A stretch of 20,068 nucleotides of DNA from Globomyces pollinis-pini (lineage: Eukaryota; Chytridiomycota; Chytridiomycetes; Rhizophydiales; Globomycetaceae). A program made the position numbers and the translations under genes. The notes below the pieces were generated by a model. That model was not told the origin of the DNA, ran no database searches, and worked only from the letters and a program-made list of their open reading frames with translations. Below are positions 10,037-19,873 of this stretch, one piece after another. The number at the start of each line of letters is the position of its first letter. Within the stretch, counting starts at the first letter, position 1. Where the stretch lies: contig MU621398.1 in the NCBI GenBank assembly GCA_025399215.1, forward strand, positions 1 to 20,068, written 5' to 3'.

Positions 10037-11967
10037 TTATATACTAACTGTCTGGGAGACCGAAGGGATTTTCTTTTTAACTGATTGTTTCCGTAATTCG
10101 ATTTTTTCCCTTTGTTGTTCTCGCTTATACAGCATATCTAGCATAGCGATAGCCGAATCTATGGAAGAATTGGATTTTTCAACTGGTGATGTTGATGTTG
10201 AAGAAATGGACAAAAAATCGGTCGAATGTTGGAATTTAGATGCCGTTAAAGCTGAAACAAGTCTAGACAGTGTATCAATATCTGCGGAATAAACCAAGTC
10301 TTCTGCGTCGCAATAAATACCATGATCGTTTACTAATGTACTATCATTTACAGATCCATGGTCAACACCTTCTGGTGATGGATATGTCAAATCTTCCACC
10401 TTTGCTCGTTCTTCTGGACTAGGATGTGAAACTGAGTCCACTGTACTCTTGGTTCGGTGGGATTCTGTGTCTCCTATGTCTGACGGACTGTCAATATGGC
10501 TAGGCATAGTTGACCGTTGAGACGAAACATCAGAACCTAATTTCACAACTCCCTGCTTTGGAGGAAATTTAAATGATTCCAAAATTTGAAGTGGACTTAG
10601 AGGTGGTTCAGGTGGTTTTTCATTAGGACTGCCTTGTTTGGCAAATATTGCTTTTTCAAATCCATGCGACCAAATATTTAAATCTCGCCCTGATTCACAT
10701 TGTAGATACCACATTTCCTCTTTTAATGTATGCTCGCTAAAATAGGATATTTGTAAAATACATTCACGAGCATTGACAACTGTAAAATTTGTTGTGGTAT
10801 CAATTAGAATGGAACCAACTGACTTTTGATTTCTTTGGTGTGATTTGAATTCAAATAATTCTCCATCTGTTAATATAAAGTATCTTGATTTTTGGTTTTG
10901 TAGGGATCCATTGCTTTTCTTCATATAACCAGCTACCATTCGTTTCAATTGTGCTACATCTGAAACCGTGACCGAATCTTTTGGTTTAGACCTGAATTGA
11001 AGCATTGTTGATACTCGATTCATCATACTCTGTTTTCTACCAGCAGGTTTACCAGGTGTGAGGATTGTGGACAAGCTTATTCTCTTTTTACTCACTGATT
11101 CAGTTCTTAAATCTTCGGCTGAGGCATATCCACTTGGTCGATTTAAAGATTCCGAGCTATGTGCAAGTGGATTCAAACTATGTTCACTTTGACTTTGATT
11201 CAACTCTGGCGGAACTGTAAAATCGTATTCCGAATTGTTCTTCAGAGCCTGTAAGTGAATAGAATCACGACTTTGTTTGACGACTTGACGTTCCTTTTGT
11301 GCGTTCGATAATCCTAATACTTTAAAAGCTTTGGAGGAACGATCTCTTTCGACGGTTTCTACAAATTCTACGACTTCATCGTTCTCTTCAATGGATTCTG
11401 TGACACTATGTAAAGAAGTATTAGAGGAAGGCAATGTAGCAGATAAGGAGGCATGTTCATTGTTAACTCCAACCCTCAGGGAAGGCCTTACAGGTAATGA
11501 CATTCTATTAGTGTTTGGTTGAGGAAATATAGAATTTGGATTTGGAGATTCACTTGGAAATAGATGTGCTTTTAATACATGTCTAGAGTCAGTACGATGT
11601 TGTCCACTATTAGGTGGGACAAAACTGTGGATAGGAGAGGAAGCACGATTAGGATTAGAATTAATGAGAGCATCAAAGTTTTTGAAATGGTTGTAATGGT
11701 CAGAGTTGGGTGCAATATTGATAGAATGCCTGTCTCTTGCTTGTAACTTTGAAGGAGAAACAAAAGTCCCCGACAGTCTTGCTTGATTCCTATCTTAAAT
11801 GGTTAATGGACAAAAAAATCTATACTGTTTTGATTTAAATCATCCTGACTACTCTGAGTGGAATGTAAATCAATTTCCAACTCCATTAGCGATTGGTCTA
11901 ATTTGTTCAGCATGGCAGCATCTTGGCCTTGGATGAGTCTCTTCCATTTACCTTCTGACTGTGCCAT
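10037..11967 (-). CDS. PH-domain protein, function unknown
   Basis: Exons 11967-11826 and 11793-10037 encode about 632 residues. One PH domain lies at about 335-430: it opens with VAGYMKKSNG, continues SRYFILTDGELFEFKS and ends in the typical helix RDLNIWSHGFEKAI with invariant-type Trp422. PH domains usually bind phosphoinositides or proteins at membranes. The remainder is Ser/Pro/Asn-rich and probably disordered; the last 35 residues form a charged helix (YKREQQREKIELRKQ). The N terminus (MAQSEGKWKRLIQGQDAAML) may be a short helical module. The single intron is read with an AAG acceptor because the TAG four bases downstream would break the frame. It converges with the Rua1-type gene (90 bp between stops) and diverges from the CatSper-type gene. 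I cannot assign it to a named family. Confidence 0.75.
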
Positions 11968-12326
11968 GTAAGTTTTTTGAATTGGAAACCCAAAGTTGTT
12001 TTGTTTGTGCTGTAGGCTCCACACTCTTTTCACTGGGCGCTAATCAGACTAACGTTACACGAACTCTCATGATTATTCCTAAATTGGTTGTACCCTAAAC
12101 GGTAATTACGCGATGGTATGGAGTAATCTATACTGTCGGAATACTAGGGAACGTGTATTGTTATCATTACTTCATATAATACGTGTTTAAAATCAAAAAT
12201 ATTCCTTTCCTTCTTGACAAAGTATGAAAACTGTATGGTTGTGGCCAATAGTTCTCAAAAGGAAGGGAAAGATCAAAATTAACGTGAGTAAAAAGTTAGA
12301 TCTCCGACAACCAACATCAATAATCA
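11968..12326. promoter_or_regulatory. divergent intergenic interval, PH gene / CatSper-type gene
   Basis: These 359 bp between two divergent start codons should hold both promoters. Two ACGTGT-containing stretches (AACGTGTATT near 12149 and AATACGTGTT near 12179) lie about 30 bp apart and could be a factor-binding pair, but they are short. An ATG frame at 12224-12427 overlaps the start of the CatSper-type gene in another frame and is not supported. Confidence 0.35.
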
Positions 12327-15300
12327 ATGGGTTACTTTATGAAAGTATTTTTATTAGCATGCCAAATAACTGGTCAATTTCTTTCCAAAGTAACACTTGG
12401 AAATCATACAAGCAGCTTTTACTTTGAATCACTTTCTAATGACTATGGGTTTTATCAAGGACAAGAAGTAAGTGCTAGGATTTGGTCTTAATTACAGTTT
12501 CTATTAGTGTATAAGGATCAAGCAAATGAATTATTGTGGTCTGATTCCTCTAATTCTTGTCGTTATACAGATCAAGGTTCAACTCAAATTGGAAGTATAG
12601 CAAACACAGGACCCTGTCAGTTGAAGGTTTATTGTGATACCGTTGGTACAGTTTTATTCACCTTAAATATCACTGAGACTAATGTGGAACAGTTCTATAT
12701 CACATTAAAGCCTTCTACATTTCATTGGTACGTTGTTTTGTTAGATCCTACTACAGGGAATCAAATCAATTCCATCAATTCGAATACCAATGCTACAATT
12801 AAACTGTGGATTGTCGATTATTCAGATGAGGATTTCCAAGAAGTAGCCGGAAATGCAACAAAACCAAGTGAGGTAACAATCAGATTGACACTGATATTAG
12901 AAATCGAAGCAAATATCCGAATCATTTTATTTACTGGGAGAATATCCCACTATTATGGTTGATTCAAACGTCATCATAAGTTCAACTCCAGTCTTTGATG
13001 CACAGGAAAGGTAAGAAACCCCTTCCCCTAATATCAGTACATGGGATTTTCATGTCAATGCTCAAAATGTGACAGGGGGGACAAAGTTATCTGTGAAAGG
13101 GCAAACTGTATCACTGTTAGGTAGAACGGTCGGAAACACATACTTTAACCTTTTTGTCGAGAAGTATACTGATACAACACTTCCAATAACTTCAAGCAGT
13201 CTTAACTCAAATTCAGAATCTTATTTTCAAATTTTCCCAGACTACTGTTCCAAAGGTGTCGGATTTGCAATTAGCTCCTCATATGGAGATCGCAATGTGT
13301 TGTTTTCTCAAAATATGTTTTACAGCAGTGGATATCAGTATTTGTATACTTTCCCCTCAATTGTGAATTCAATTGTAGCCATAGTATCCACAACCAATAC
13401 CATTGTGGTTTTATCTGATAACGGTATCTACTACAATAATGAAACCAATTTCTTGTATTCATCTGGAATACCATCTTCTGTATCGCTAAACCGGTTAAAG
13501 GCAATGGATTATTGTGAGCAAAACAATTTGGGGATGCCTTACTCATTCAACAATGTTGTGGTTGCTTGGAATAGTTCACTCAAGACCACTTCCTCTTCAT
13601 CAACGCTTTCTCTCTATTTGTCCTCTGATGGCGGGGTTGAATTTAAACCGATTGAAATTCAACTAGGAGCTGGTAGTACCAACAGGTTTATATCTGATAT
13701 TACAATTTTACCATCAAACTCAAGTTTGTGTCTCATCATTAGCAATTCAGGTGATTATCAAGTCAAATTGTACAATATTGTTTACAATGAATTCATATCT
13801 GGCTACATGTCTTCAGGTGGAAATTGGGCAACAACAATCAGGGCGACATCTTTTCCAGCATCCCAAATATTAATTTGGGGTTCAAAATTACAATATAGTC
13901 CTGATGGTGGCATCAATAGTCTTTCAATGGAAATAGATTTAGCATCAGGTGAAATCATTTCCAATGTGATCACTGGGTTTGAAGGTCGTTTTGCACTAGC
14001 TACTTCTCGTAATAGGTAAATATATATGAGAGGATGATTTATGTATCAATAGGGTATTTGTTGGGTTTATTGGATTTACATCATTGGTTGAAACGTTTAG
14101 TGGGATATCAAGTATAGGTAACAAAAAAAAACCCCCAAATTGATTATAGAATTAACTTCATTCATGTTTGATTTATCCAATAATCTTGTGCTCTTAACAC
14201 CATCAACGAATCCAAATCAATTGATATCCAAAAGAGTTATTCCGTTGAACCAGAAATCAATCAATTCAGAGTAATTGAATTCAATTTTAATTATTTTAGT
14301 GGATTAACAGTTAAATGTCCATTTTATAAATGGCAAATGAGCACTAGTAATTTTGACTATACACTAGACTATGGTAACCTACAACAAAAAAATTAAAATT
14401 CCAGGTGATATTTTGAAAATCAATGGAACATTAGTTTCTGATGCAGATACACTTAATACTCTATCGGTATTAAAACTTTCTAAATCATTAGATTTCATTT
14501 ATAAATCAAGAATATATTGATGTTAAAGTGATTAGAGATAAACCAGTTGAACAACTTGATATTGTTTCAATTGAAAACATCAATTTAGAAGTGACACCGA
14601 AAAAGGAAGGAAGAACGGATATTACAATCAAACCAGCATTTGTAAATGCGGAATGTACAGAATCTCAAAAAGTTTGTTTGAACAAAACCCCAAATTAATA
14701 CTTTCTTTTAGAATATTGTGGTAAGAAATGCTTGTCCACCAACAAGAACTATGGCACTGTATATTCCAATGGCATATACTCCCGCTGCATCGCCAAGTCC
14801 ACGACATCACATTGATCGCTATGGGTCAACCACTTATTCCAAACCCTATGGGAGAGCAGCGGTTGCAGTAACAACTACCGTAAGTACATTTACCCCAACT
14901 CCAATATCAAATGAAGGATGTCAGAGTGTCACATTCACTGTTCCAAAAGGAACCTGGTGGGATAGTAAACGAAGTGCTTTAGGAACTACGGATAAAACTG
15001 TATCGTTAGATTGTTCAATTTACAACAAACCTATATCACAATACTATTCATCGTTATATCGACCAAAATTTGCCATTTTTGAAAATGAAAAGTTTATCAA
15101 GACGGTGGATGTCAACATTGGAATTGAGGAAATCAATAACAGAGAGAGTTTTATATTCAACACCACTGCTGGTGATGCACATTGCAATATCCCACCTACA
15201 TCGTATAAAAGGAATGTATATACGGTATACGAAAACAAAAAACTGACTTTTTTAGGATAATGAAAATTGTTTTAAATCTACTACTCAAACACTAACGAGT

Positions 15301-15612
15301 GATCAACAAAGTCAAGAATATCCTATTATCAACAGTACCAATTACAACTCCATTAGATGGACAGATGGAATTGGTGGGATTTATCTATTTCGTGCCACTG
15401 TAGTTGATCCTGATTATTCTTTCTGTACATTTACAACTGATTTCGCAATCGAAGTGGTAGGATATCCATCACAAGGACTTTGGAAGCTTGGCATGGTGCT
15501 TATATTTAACCTTATTCTGTTAATTGTTTTGATGATCTCTTATTTCACTTATGCAAACAAACAAAAACGTATTCGGCTTAATGAATCGATTGCCAAGGAA
15601 AAAACGGAATAA
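12327..15612 (+). CDS. CatSper auxiliary subunit, delta/epsilon type
   Basis: Exons 12327-12467, 12498-12872, 12901-13010, 13038-14015, 14053-14117, 14150-14270, 14300-14373, 14405-14466, 14492-14671, 14712-15215 and 15256-15612 give about 988 residues, close to animal CATSPERE. It has an N-terminal signal peptide (MGYFMKVFLLACQITGQFLS), a large Asn/Ser-rich ectodomain with a beta-propeller-like section in exon 4 (VVLSDNGIYY, LSLYLSSDGGVEFKPI), one C-terminal membrane helix (about 949-969) and a short basic tail. Family-like segments are VVRNACPPTRTMAL, GCQSVTFTVPKGTWW, YRPKFAIFENEKFIKTVDV and GIYLFRATVVDPDYSFC. CatSper is the flagellar Ca2+ channel complex of sperm, and CatSper genes are known from the zoosporic fungus Allomyces. 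Delta and epsilon cannot be separated by eye. Intron 10 has two donors (15216 or 15225), both in frame. Confidence 0.72.
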
Positions 15613-15650
15613 ATAAATGACTTTTAGATTCTTATAATATTATAATTAAT

Positions 15651-17430
15651 TCAAATTGTAGTAGAGGGTTCGATAATTGAAAGTTCCTTCAATTTGAACA
15701 AATCCTTTTCATAACTGGCATGAACATGTTTCCCAAACCTCAATGGTTTTAGTGGTTTTGAATTTTGAATGGTATGGAATTTTTCTATGGTCAAACAAGG
15801 ATCAATTTTCCATTGTTTAATGAATTTCTGTAATTCTTTACGTTTAATGATTTTCCAATTTGATTTTTCTTTAGCTTTGATTTGACAAAGTTTTAATTCA
15901 TATGGATCTTGTGAGATAAGAGTAATGGTTGACAATTCAATTGTTTTTTCAATCAAAGATTGGAATTCAGGACCAGGAACGGAAATCTATATAATAATCA
16001 TCAATGTAAGTTCTTACCACTTCAGTATCTTCCATGGCTTTGATTGTAAAGAAACTGGTACTGCGAAACCTTCGGTTATGATAATCCGTTGATGAAACTT
16101 TAAGTGAATAACTTTGATCACATAAATGTTCTCCAAAGTAATCACCAGGTTTTAGTATTCCCAAAGAAACATGATTTCCATCATCCAATTCATGAAAAGC
16201 TTCACATAAACCTTTACAAATCAATCCCATTTTATGAATTGGTTCATATTGATTCACTATAATGTCATCTTTGGAGTAGAACTGTAATGATGTCAACTAT
16301 AACATTAAAAATATAATCTTCATACCTCTGCAACCAATGATTTTTTTTCGTATGAAATATCTTTACAGATATCAAACAAATCTAATTTTTTTATATAACC
16401 TTCCATGGTTGAATTATGAACGACTTGACAAATCTTTGAATAATCTACCAATTCAAACCGAAATAATAAACTGTGTTGTAAAGGGATTGCAGCATGATAT
16501 TTTAAACTTGGTGAATCAAAAACTCGAATTAATGTTCCAAATTCTTGATCAAATCCTATATAAAAATAAATCAAAATAATCCTAATTCATACCTATATTG
16601 GAGTGTAAATCAGATATATTGATGATGGTTTGTTTGGACAAATAAGCATTATTATTTCTGGTGAAATTGATTGTATCAATTGTTGGTTTCAATTTTCGTA
16701 CTTGTACTTTACCCTCCAATACAACGTACCAAGTATCATTCATTGAACCAAACTGACAAACTGTATCTTCTTCTTTGACTACTACTAAACTTCCTAGAGT
16801 ACAAACATGTCTTAGTATAGGATCACTCATTTTTACAAATGGATGAAGGACTCTGAAATAGTTGTATAGTTGCATGATTTGACTTTCACTTCTATCTGTG
16901 ATTGGAATTGTCAATAAATCAAGTAAAAATGCTTTACTTTGATCCACCAAAATCATATCATTGCGTTTCGGTTCCACAATATTGATTTGATGATAATTAT
17001 CATTTGTTAAATCATCAATGGAATAGAATGGTGACATGAGATTGTCTAATGAAATTGAATCATTTAATTCTTTAATTTTTGGTTGAGGTAACAATTTGAA
17101 TTTTGGAGCTTCATATTTTTCCCTTCTTTTGGAGTGAGATGATTGAGTTGATTTGACGATGATTGGGTATTTTAATTTCAACTTTGGTTCCTTGTAGTCT
17201 GTTTTTTCTAGTAGATCTTTAGTGAATTGTACATGATCTTGATGATTTAATGGTTTATAAGTTTTAAAAACACCATGTTCGTTATGTGCTTTTGAAGTGA
17301 TTGTCATGATCTTTTTTATATCTACATGACGTGTCGTTGATTGCATAGTGGATATATTGTAACGTCCATAGATTGGTAAATTATATTTTTTGATGATATC
17401 TTTAACTTTCTTACGATTAATGTCTCCCAT
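15651..17430 (-). CDS. tandem cyclic-nucleotide-binding-domain protein, CNBD2-like
   Basis: Exons 17430-16593, 16555-16326, 16296-16018 and 15986-15651 encode about 560 residues. A basic, disordered N terminus of about 190 residues precedes two CNBD units. The first (about 200-345) contains LGSLVVVKEEDTVCQFGSMN and TWYVVLEGKVQVRK, but its phosphate-binding cassette is degenerate (EFGTLIRVF ... YHAAI, no clear FGE...R). The second (about 345-480) has IVNQYEPIHKMGLICKGLCE, GDYFGE at 407-412 and, after an insertion, Arg434 in RSTSFFTIKAMEDTEVI. A Lys-rich helical tail follows. The layout, length and insertion resemble CNBD2/CRIS, a sperm cyclic-nucleotide-binding protein of animals; this is inference. 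No kinase or channel domain is present. Its stop codon is 38 bp from that of the CatSper-type gene. Confidence 0.75.
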
Positions 17431-17734
17431 GATATGAATAATTGATATGAAGTTGCTTTGGTTTGTTTGTTTACTGTTTTGATGGGATATTCATGGATTT
17501 GTGATAGATGGGATATTCATTGATTTGTGATGGGTCCTTGGTTGAAATGAATATCCATAGTCTTTTGTGTAAAGAATACTTTACCCATCAATACAATTCG
17601 TGTTGTCAATGAACAAAGAAACACCATCAATACTAGTTCATACTCTTGGTTACCATCATCATTTAAGCTTCTTTCTTGTTCATTAATACTCTCATTCATT
17701 ACTGTACCAAACCATCAACTTTTTCTTTTTTTTT
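17431..17734. promoter_or_regulatory. divergent promoter interval, CNBD2-like / MRPS9
   Basis: These 304 bp separate two divergent start codons. The interval contains a 26-nt tandem duplication (listed separately) and a 60-codon minus-strand ATG frame (17517-17699) with a hydrophobic middle but no recognised family. A T-rich run lies just before the MRPS9 start. Confidence 0.4.
17481..17532. repeat. 26-nt tandem duplication in the CNBD2-like / MRPS9 promoter interval
   Basis: Units 17481-17506 and 17507-17532 differ at two positions; each contains GATGGGATATTCAT followed by GATTTGTGAT. A partly inverted echo, ATGAATATCCAT, follows at about 17547. Its position between two divergent genes makes a shared regulatory element possible. 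Confidence 0.75.
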
Positions 17735-18720
17735 ATGATACGCACAGTGTTCAAATTAAAGTCTCAACCAATTAGACACTGGACTGCCTTCAATGTACCT
17801 AAACTGTGGAAGAGAGATGCTTCAACAGCATTTCAAAATTCATCTCAACAAGATTCAAATCCTTTTAGACAGAGACCATCCGATCCTTGTTATTTCACTG
17901 GAAATTCAAAATATTATAATTATATATTTCAATTAAACTACTTTATTCGAAAGTTTGATATTGATTTTAAAGCTCCTACAATGTCAACGGTCAATTGGAA
18001 ATCAATCTCGGCATTACAAAATGAAATGGATCTTAAATTAAATGAAGATAACTATAACGATTTCGTACATCGTTTGAATCTATTGTATCCTGTAATTGGT
18101 AGGACATTACATTTCTTTCTTGAATTAAATTCATTTCAATGTCTTTTGTTTTGGTTATTTACTAACATGATTTTTTATAGAACAAGATGCTGAATTAAAA
18201 ACTTTTTTGCAACAGTTTGTTCCAATTGGAAAATCCTTGGATGTGACTCCAGTTACAATCTTGGAATTAGATGAATTTCAACGTTCTTATACTACAGGAT
18301 CGAGAAAGACTTCAAGGTCTCAAGTATGGATTACAAAAGGAACTGGTCAAATTTATGTCAATGGAAATAATTTAATTGAACATTTTAATGATATGGCAGA
18401 TCGAAGGAAAATCTTACTTCCCTTTGAAGCAACAAATACTTTAGGTAAATATAACGTGTGGTGTATTGTTCAAGGAGGTGGAAAATCAGGTAAATTTGTT
18501 TTTGTAAATATTTTTTGTTAGGCCATGCTGATGCTATCAAAGTTGCTATTGCAAGAGGACTTGTTATTCATGATGAAACGACTCGAAAAATCTTATCTGA
18601 TTGTAATATGTTACTTTTAACTCTCTAGTAAACCTTACCAGAATTGATGTGAGACAAGTTGAAAGAAAGAAAACTGGCCAACCAAAGGCACGTAAAAAGA
18701 ATACTTGGGTTAAACGTTAA
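17735..18720 (+). CDS. MRPS9: mitochondrial small-subunit ribosomal protein uS9m
   Basis: Exons 17735-18098, 18181-18489, 18522-18602 and 18629-18720 give 281 residues. uS9m is a component of the mitochondrial ribosome small subunit whose basic C-terminal tail reaches the decoding site. The N terminus is a mitochondrial targeting sequence (MIRTVFKLKSQPIRHW). A fungal uS9m extension follows (PCYFTGNSKYYNYIFQLNYF), then the S9 domain: GQIYVNGNNLIEHFNDM, NVWCIVQGGGKSGHADAIKV, AIARGLVIHDE, and the tail VERKKTGQPKARKKNTWVKR. The last intron (18603-18628, 26 nt) is proven by restoration of the S9 tail frame. Intron 1 (82 nt) is the longest in the window and has a TACTAAC branch site 15 nt before its end. 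It diverges from the CNBD2-like gene and converges with the VOA1-like gene. Confidence 0.96.
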
Positions 18721-18831
18721 TCAAATAAATACACACATCATGATACATTTATGAAGACCTTATTAACAACTGTACGTGTGAAAAAGACAATTAGATTATA
18801 AATCTGTAAAGTACCATAGAAGAGAAGAAAT

Positions 18832-19624
18832 TTATTTTTTTGGAGTTTCGAATCGAGTAGGAGTTTGTAAACTGGTAAGGATTTGTAAGCCAAAGTATAA
18901 AATCACCAAGACAAAGAACATACTAACCAATCCAAGATAAACGGACGTACTAAAAAAGGTGTATTTTTGAAATAGAGATCGCTTAGAGTAAGGAATAGTT
19001 AGATCCGCAGCTGAAGGTTGAGCACGCTTAAATAAGTTTTCCTAAAGTCATGAGAACATCTAATTCAAGTACTGATAGAGTTGTTGAATCGTCAATAACC
19101 TATTTAAAAGACAAGATTAACAAAAACAATTTGAATACTTTAGGAGTTGACTATAAAGGTTAGAGATAGAATGATTTACTGATGTTAAAATCACAATGTA
19201 ATCTTCACCATCCAATTCACTCAATTTATCCATCAACCATCCATCATAATCTGCAGCAGCTTCAGGTTGATTGATATTCAATTTAGACATTTGATTACAA
19301 CCATTCAAAGCTTCTTCGATTGAAATAATATCATCAACAGGGAGATGTGGAAGATAAACTTTTGAAAGTGAATCGTAATAATGTTGCTATAATCAGTTAT
19401 AGTAATATACTTTAGTTTTTGAAATTTGTAAAGTAGGTAGGTCAGAAGCGTGTAACTAGGGTATCAAAACAACTTTAGATTACATGATGAATATTCAAAT
19501 ACAGAACGTTCTGACATTGTAGTTGATCTAATTTTGGGATTTCATGATTACCCCATACAAGCAATGGGACAGTATCCTTGAGAGCTAAAGTTAGAGGGAG
19601 GAGAAACAAGGGAATGACCAACAT
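18832..19624 (-). CDS. BIG1/VOA1/Ac45-like V-ATPase accessory or assembly protein
   Basis: Exons 19624-19484, 19455-19411, 19386-19180, 19150-19139, 19099-19073 and 19041-18832 encode 213 residues. Family members act in the ER/Golgi on V-ATPase assembly and, for yeast BIG1, on cell-wall beta-1,6-glucan. The protein starts with a signal peptide (MLVIPLFLLPLTLALK) followed directly by DTVPLLVWGNHEIP, the N-terminal signature of this family. A short lumenal domain contains GEDYIVILTSSTPKV. The C-terminal module KYTFFSTSVYLGLVSMFFVL is the typical membrane segment, ending in GLQILTSLQTPTRFETPKK. It is shorter than yeast BIG1. The frame is also open upstream to an ATG at 19780, but that extension runs through a minisatellite and buries the signal peptide, so 19624 is preferred. 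Exons 4 and 5 are only 12 and 27 nt. Confidence 0.75.
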
Positions 19625-19650
19625 GAAAAAAAGAAAACAATGAACAAGAT

Positions 19651-19756
19651 AGTCTAATAGACTTGCAATACTACCTCTAATAGACTTACAAACTAATAGT
19701 CTTACTCTGATAGACACTAAAAGTCTTACTTTGATAAACACTAATAGTCTTACTGG
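19651..19756. repeat. AT-rich minisatellite with 24-nt period upstream of the VOA1-like gene
   Basis: Units at 19693-19716 and 19717-19740 begin CTAAWAGTCTTACTYTGATA, and a partial third begins at 19741. Degenerate copies of CTAATAGACTTAC precede them (from about 19677), and AGTCTAATAGACT at 19651-19663 is a palindrome with a one-base centre. On the minus strand the units would encode repeated VRLLV segments. The array lies 27-132 bp upstream of the chosen start codon. Confidence 0.75.
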
Positions 19757-19873
19757 AGTATATTGATACTGACTGGTCATGGGTTTCTAAAATGCCAACC
19801 ATTGGTATCTTGACAGCTAATGATACCACTCTTCAACGCGATATTATGACAAACATTGAAAATGCTTGATACT

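Noticed and set aside
11572..11763. 63-codon minus-strand hydrophobic frame
   Set aside because: It is the frame reached if the TAG rather than the AAG acceptor of the PH-gene intron is used. It ends in a stop and lacks links to the PH domain.
12224..12427. 67-codon plus-strand ATG frame as an alternative start of the CatSper-type gene
   Set aside because: It cannot be joined in frame to the next exon by a plausible short intron, whereas the ATG at 12327 gives a signal peptide in the correct frame.
17517..17699. 60-codon minus-strand ATG frame with a hydrophobic middle
   Set aside because: It lies in the divergent promoter interval, overlaps the tandem duplication and has no known family; I could not splice it convincingly to the CNBD2-like gene.
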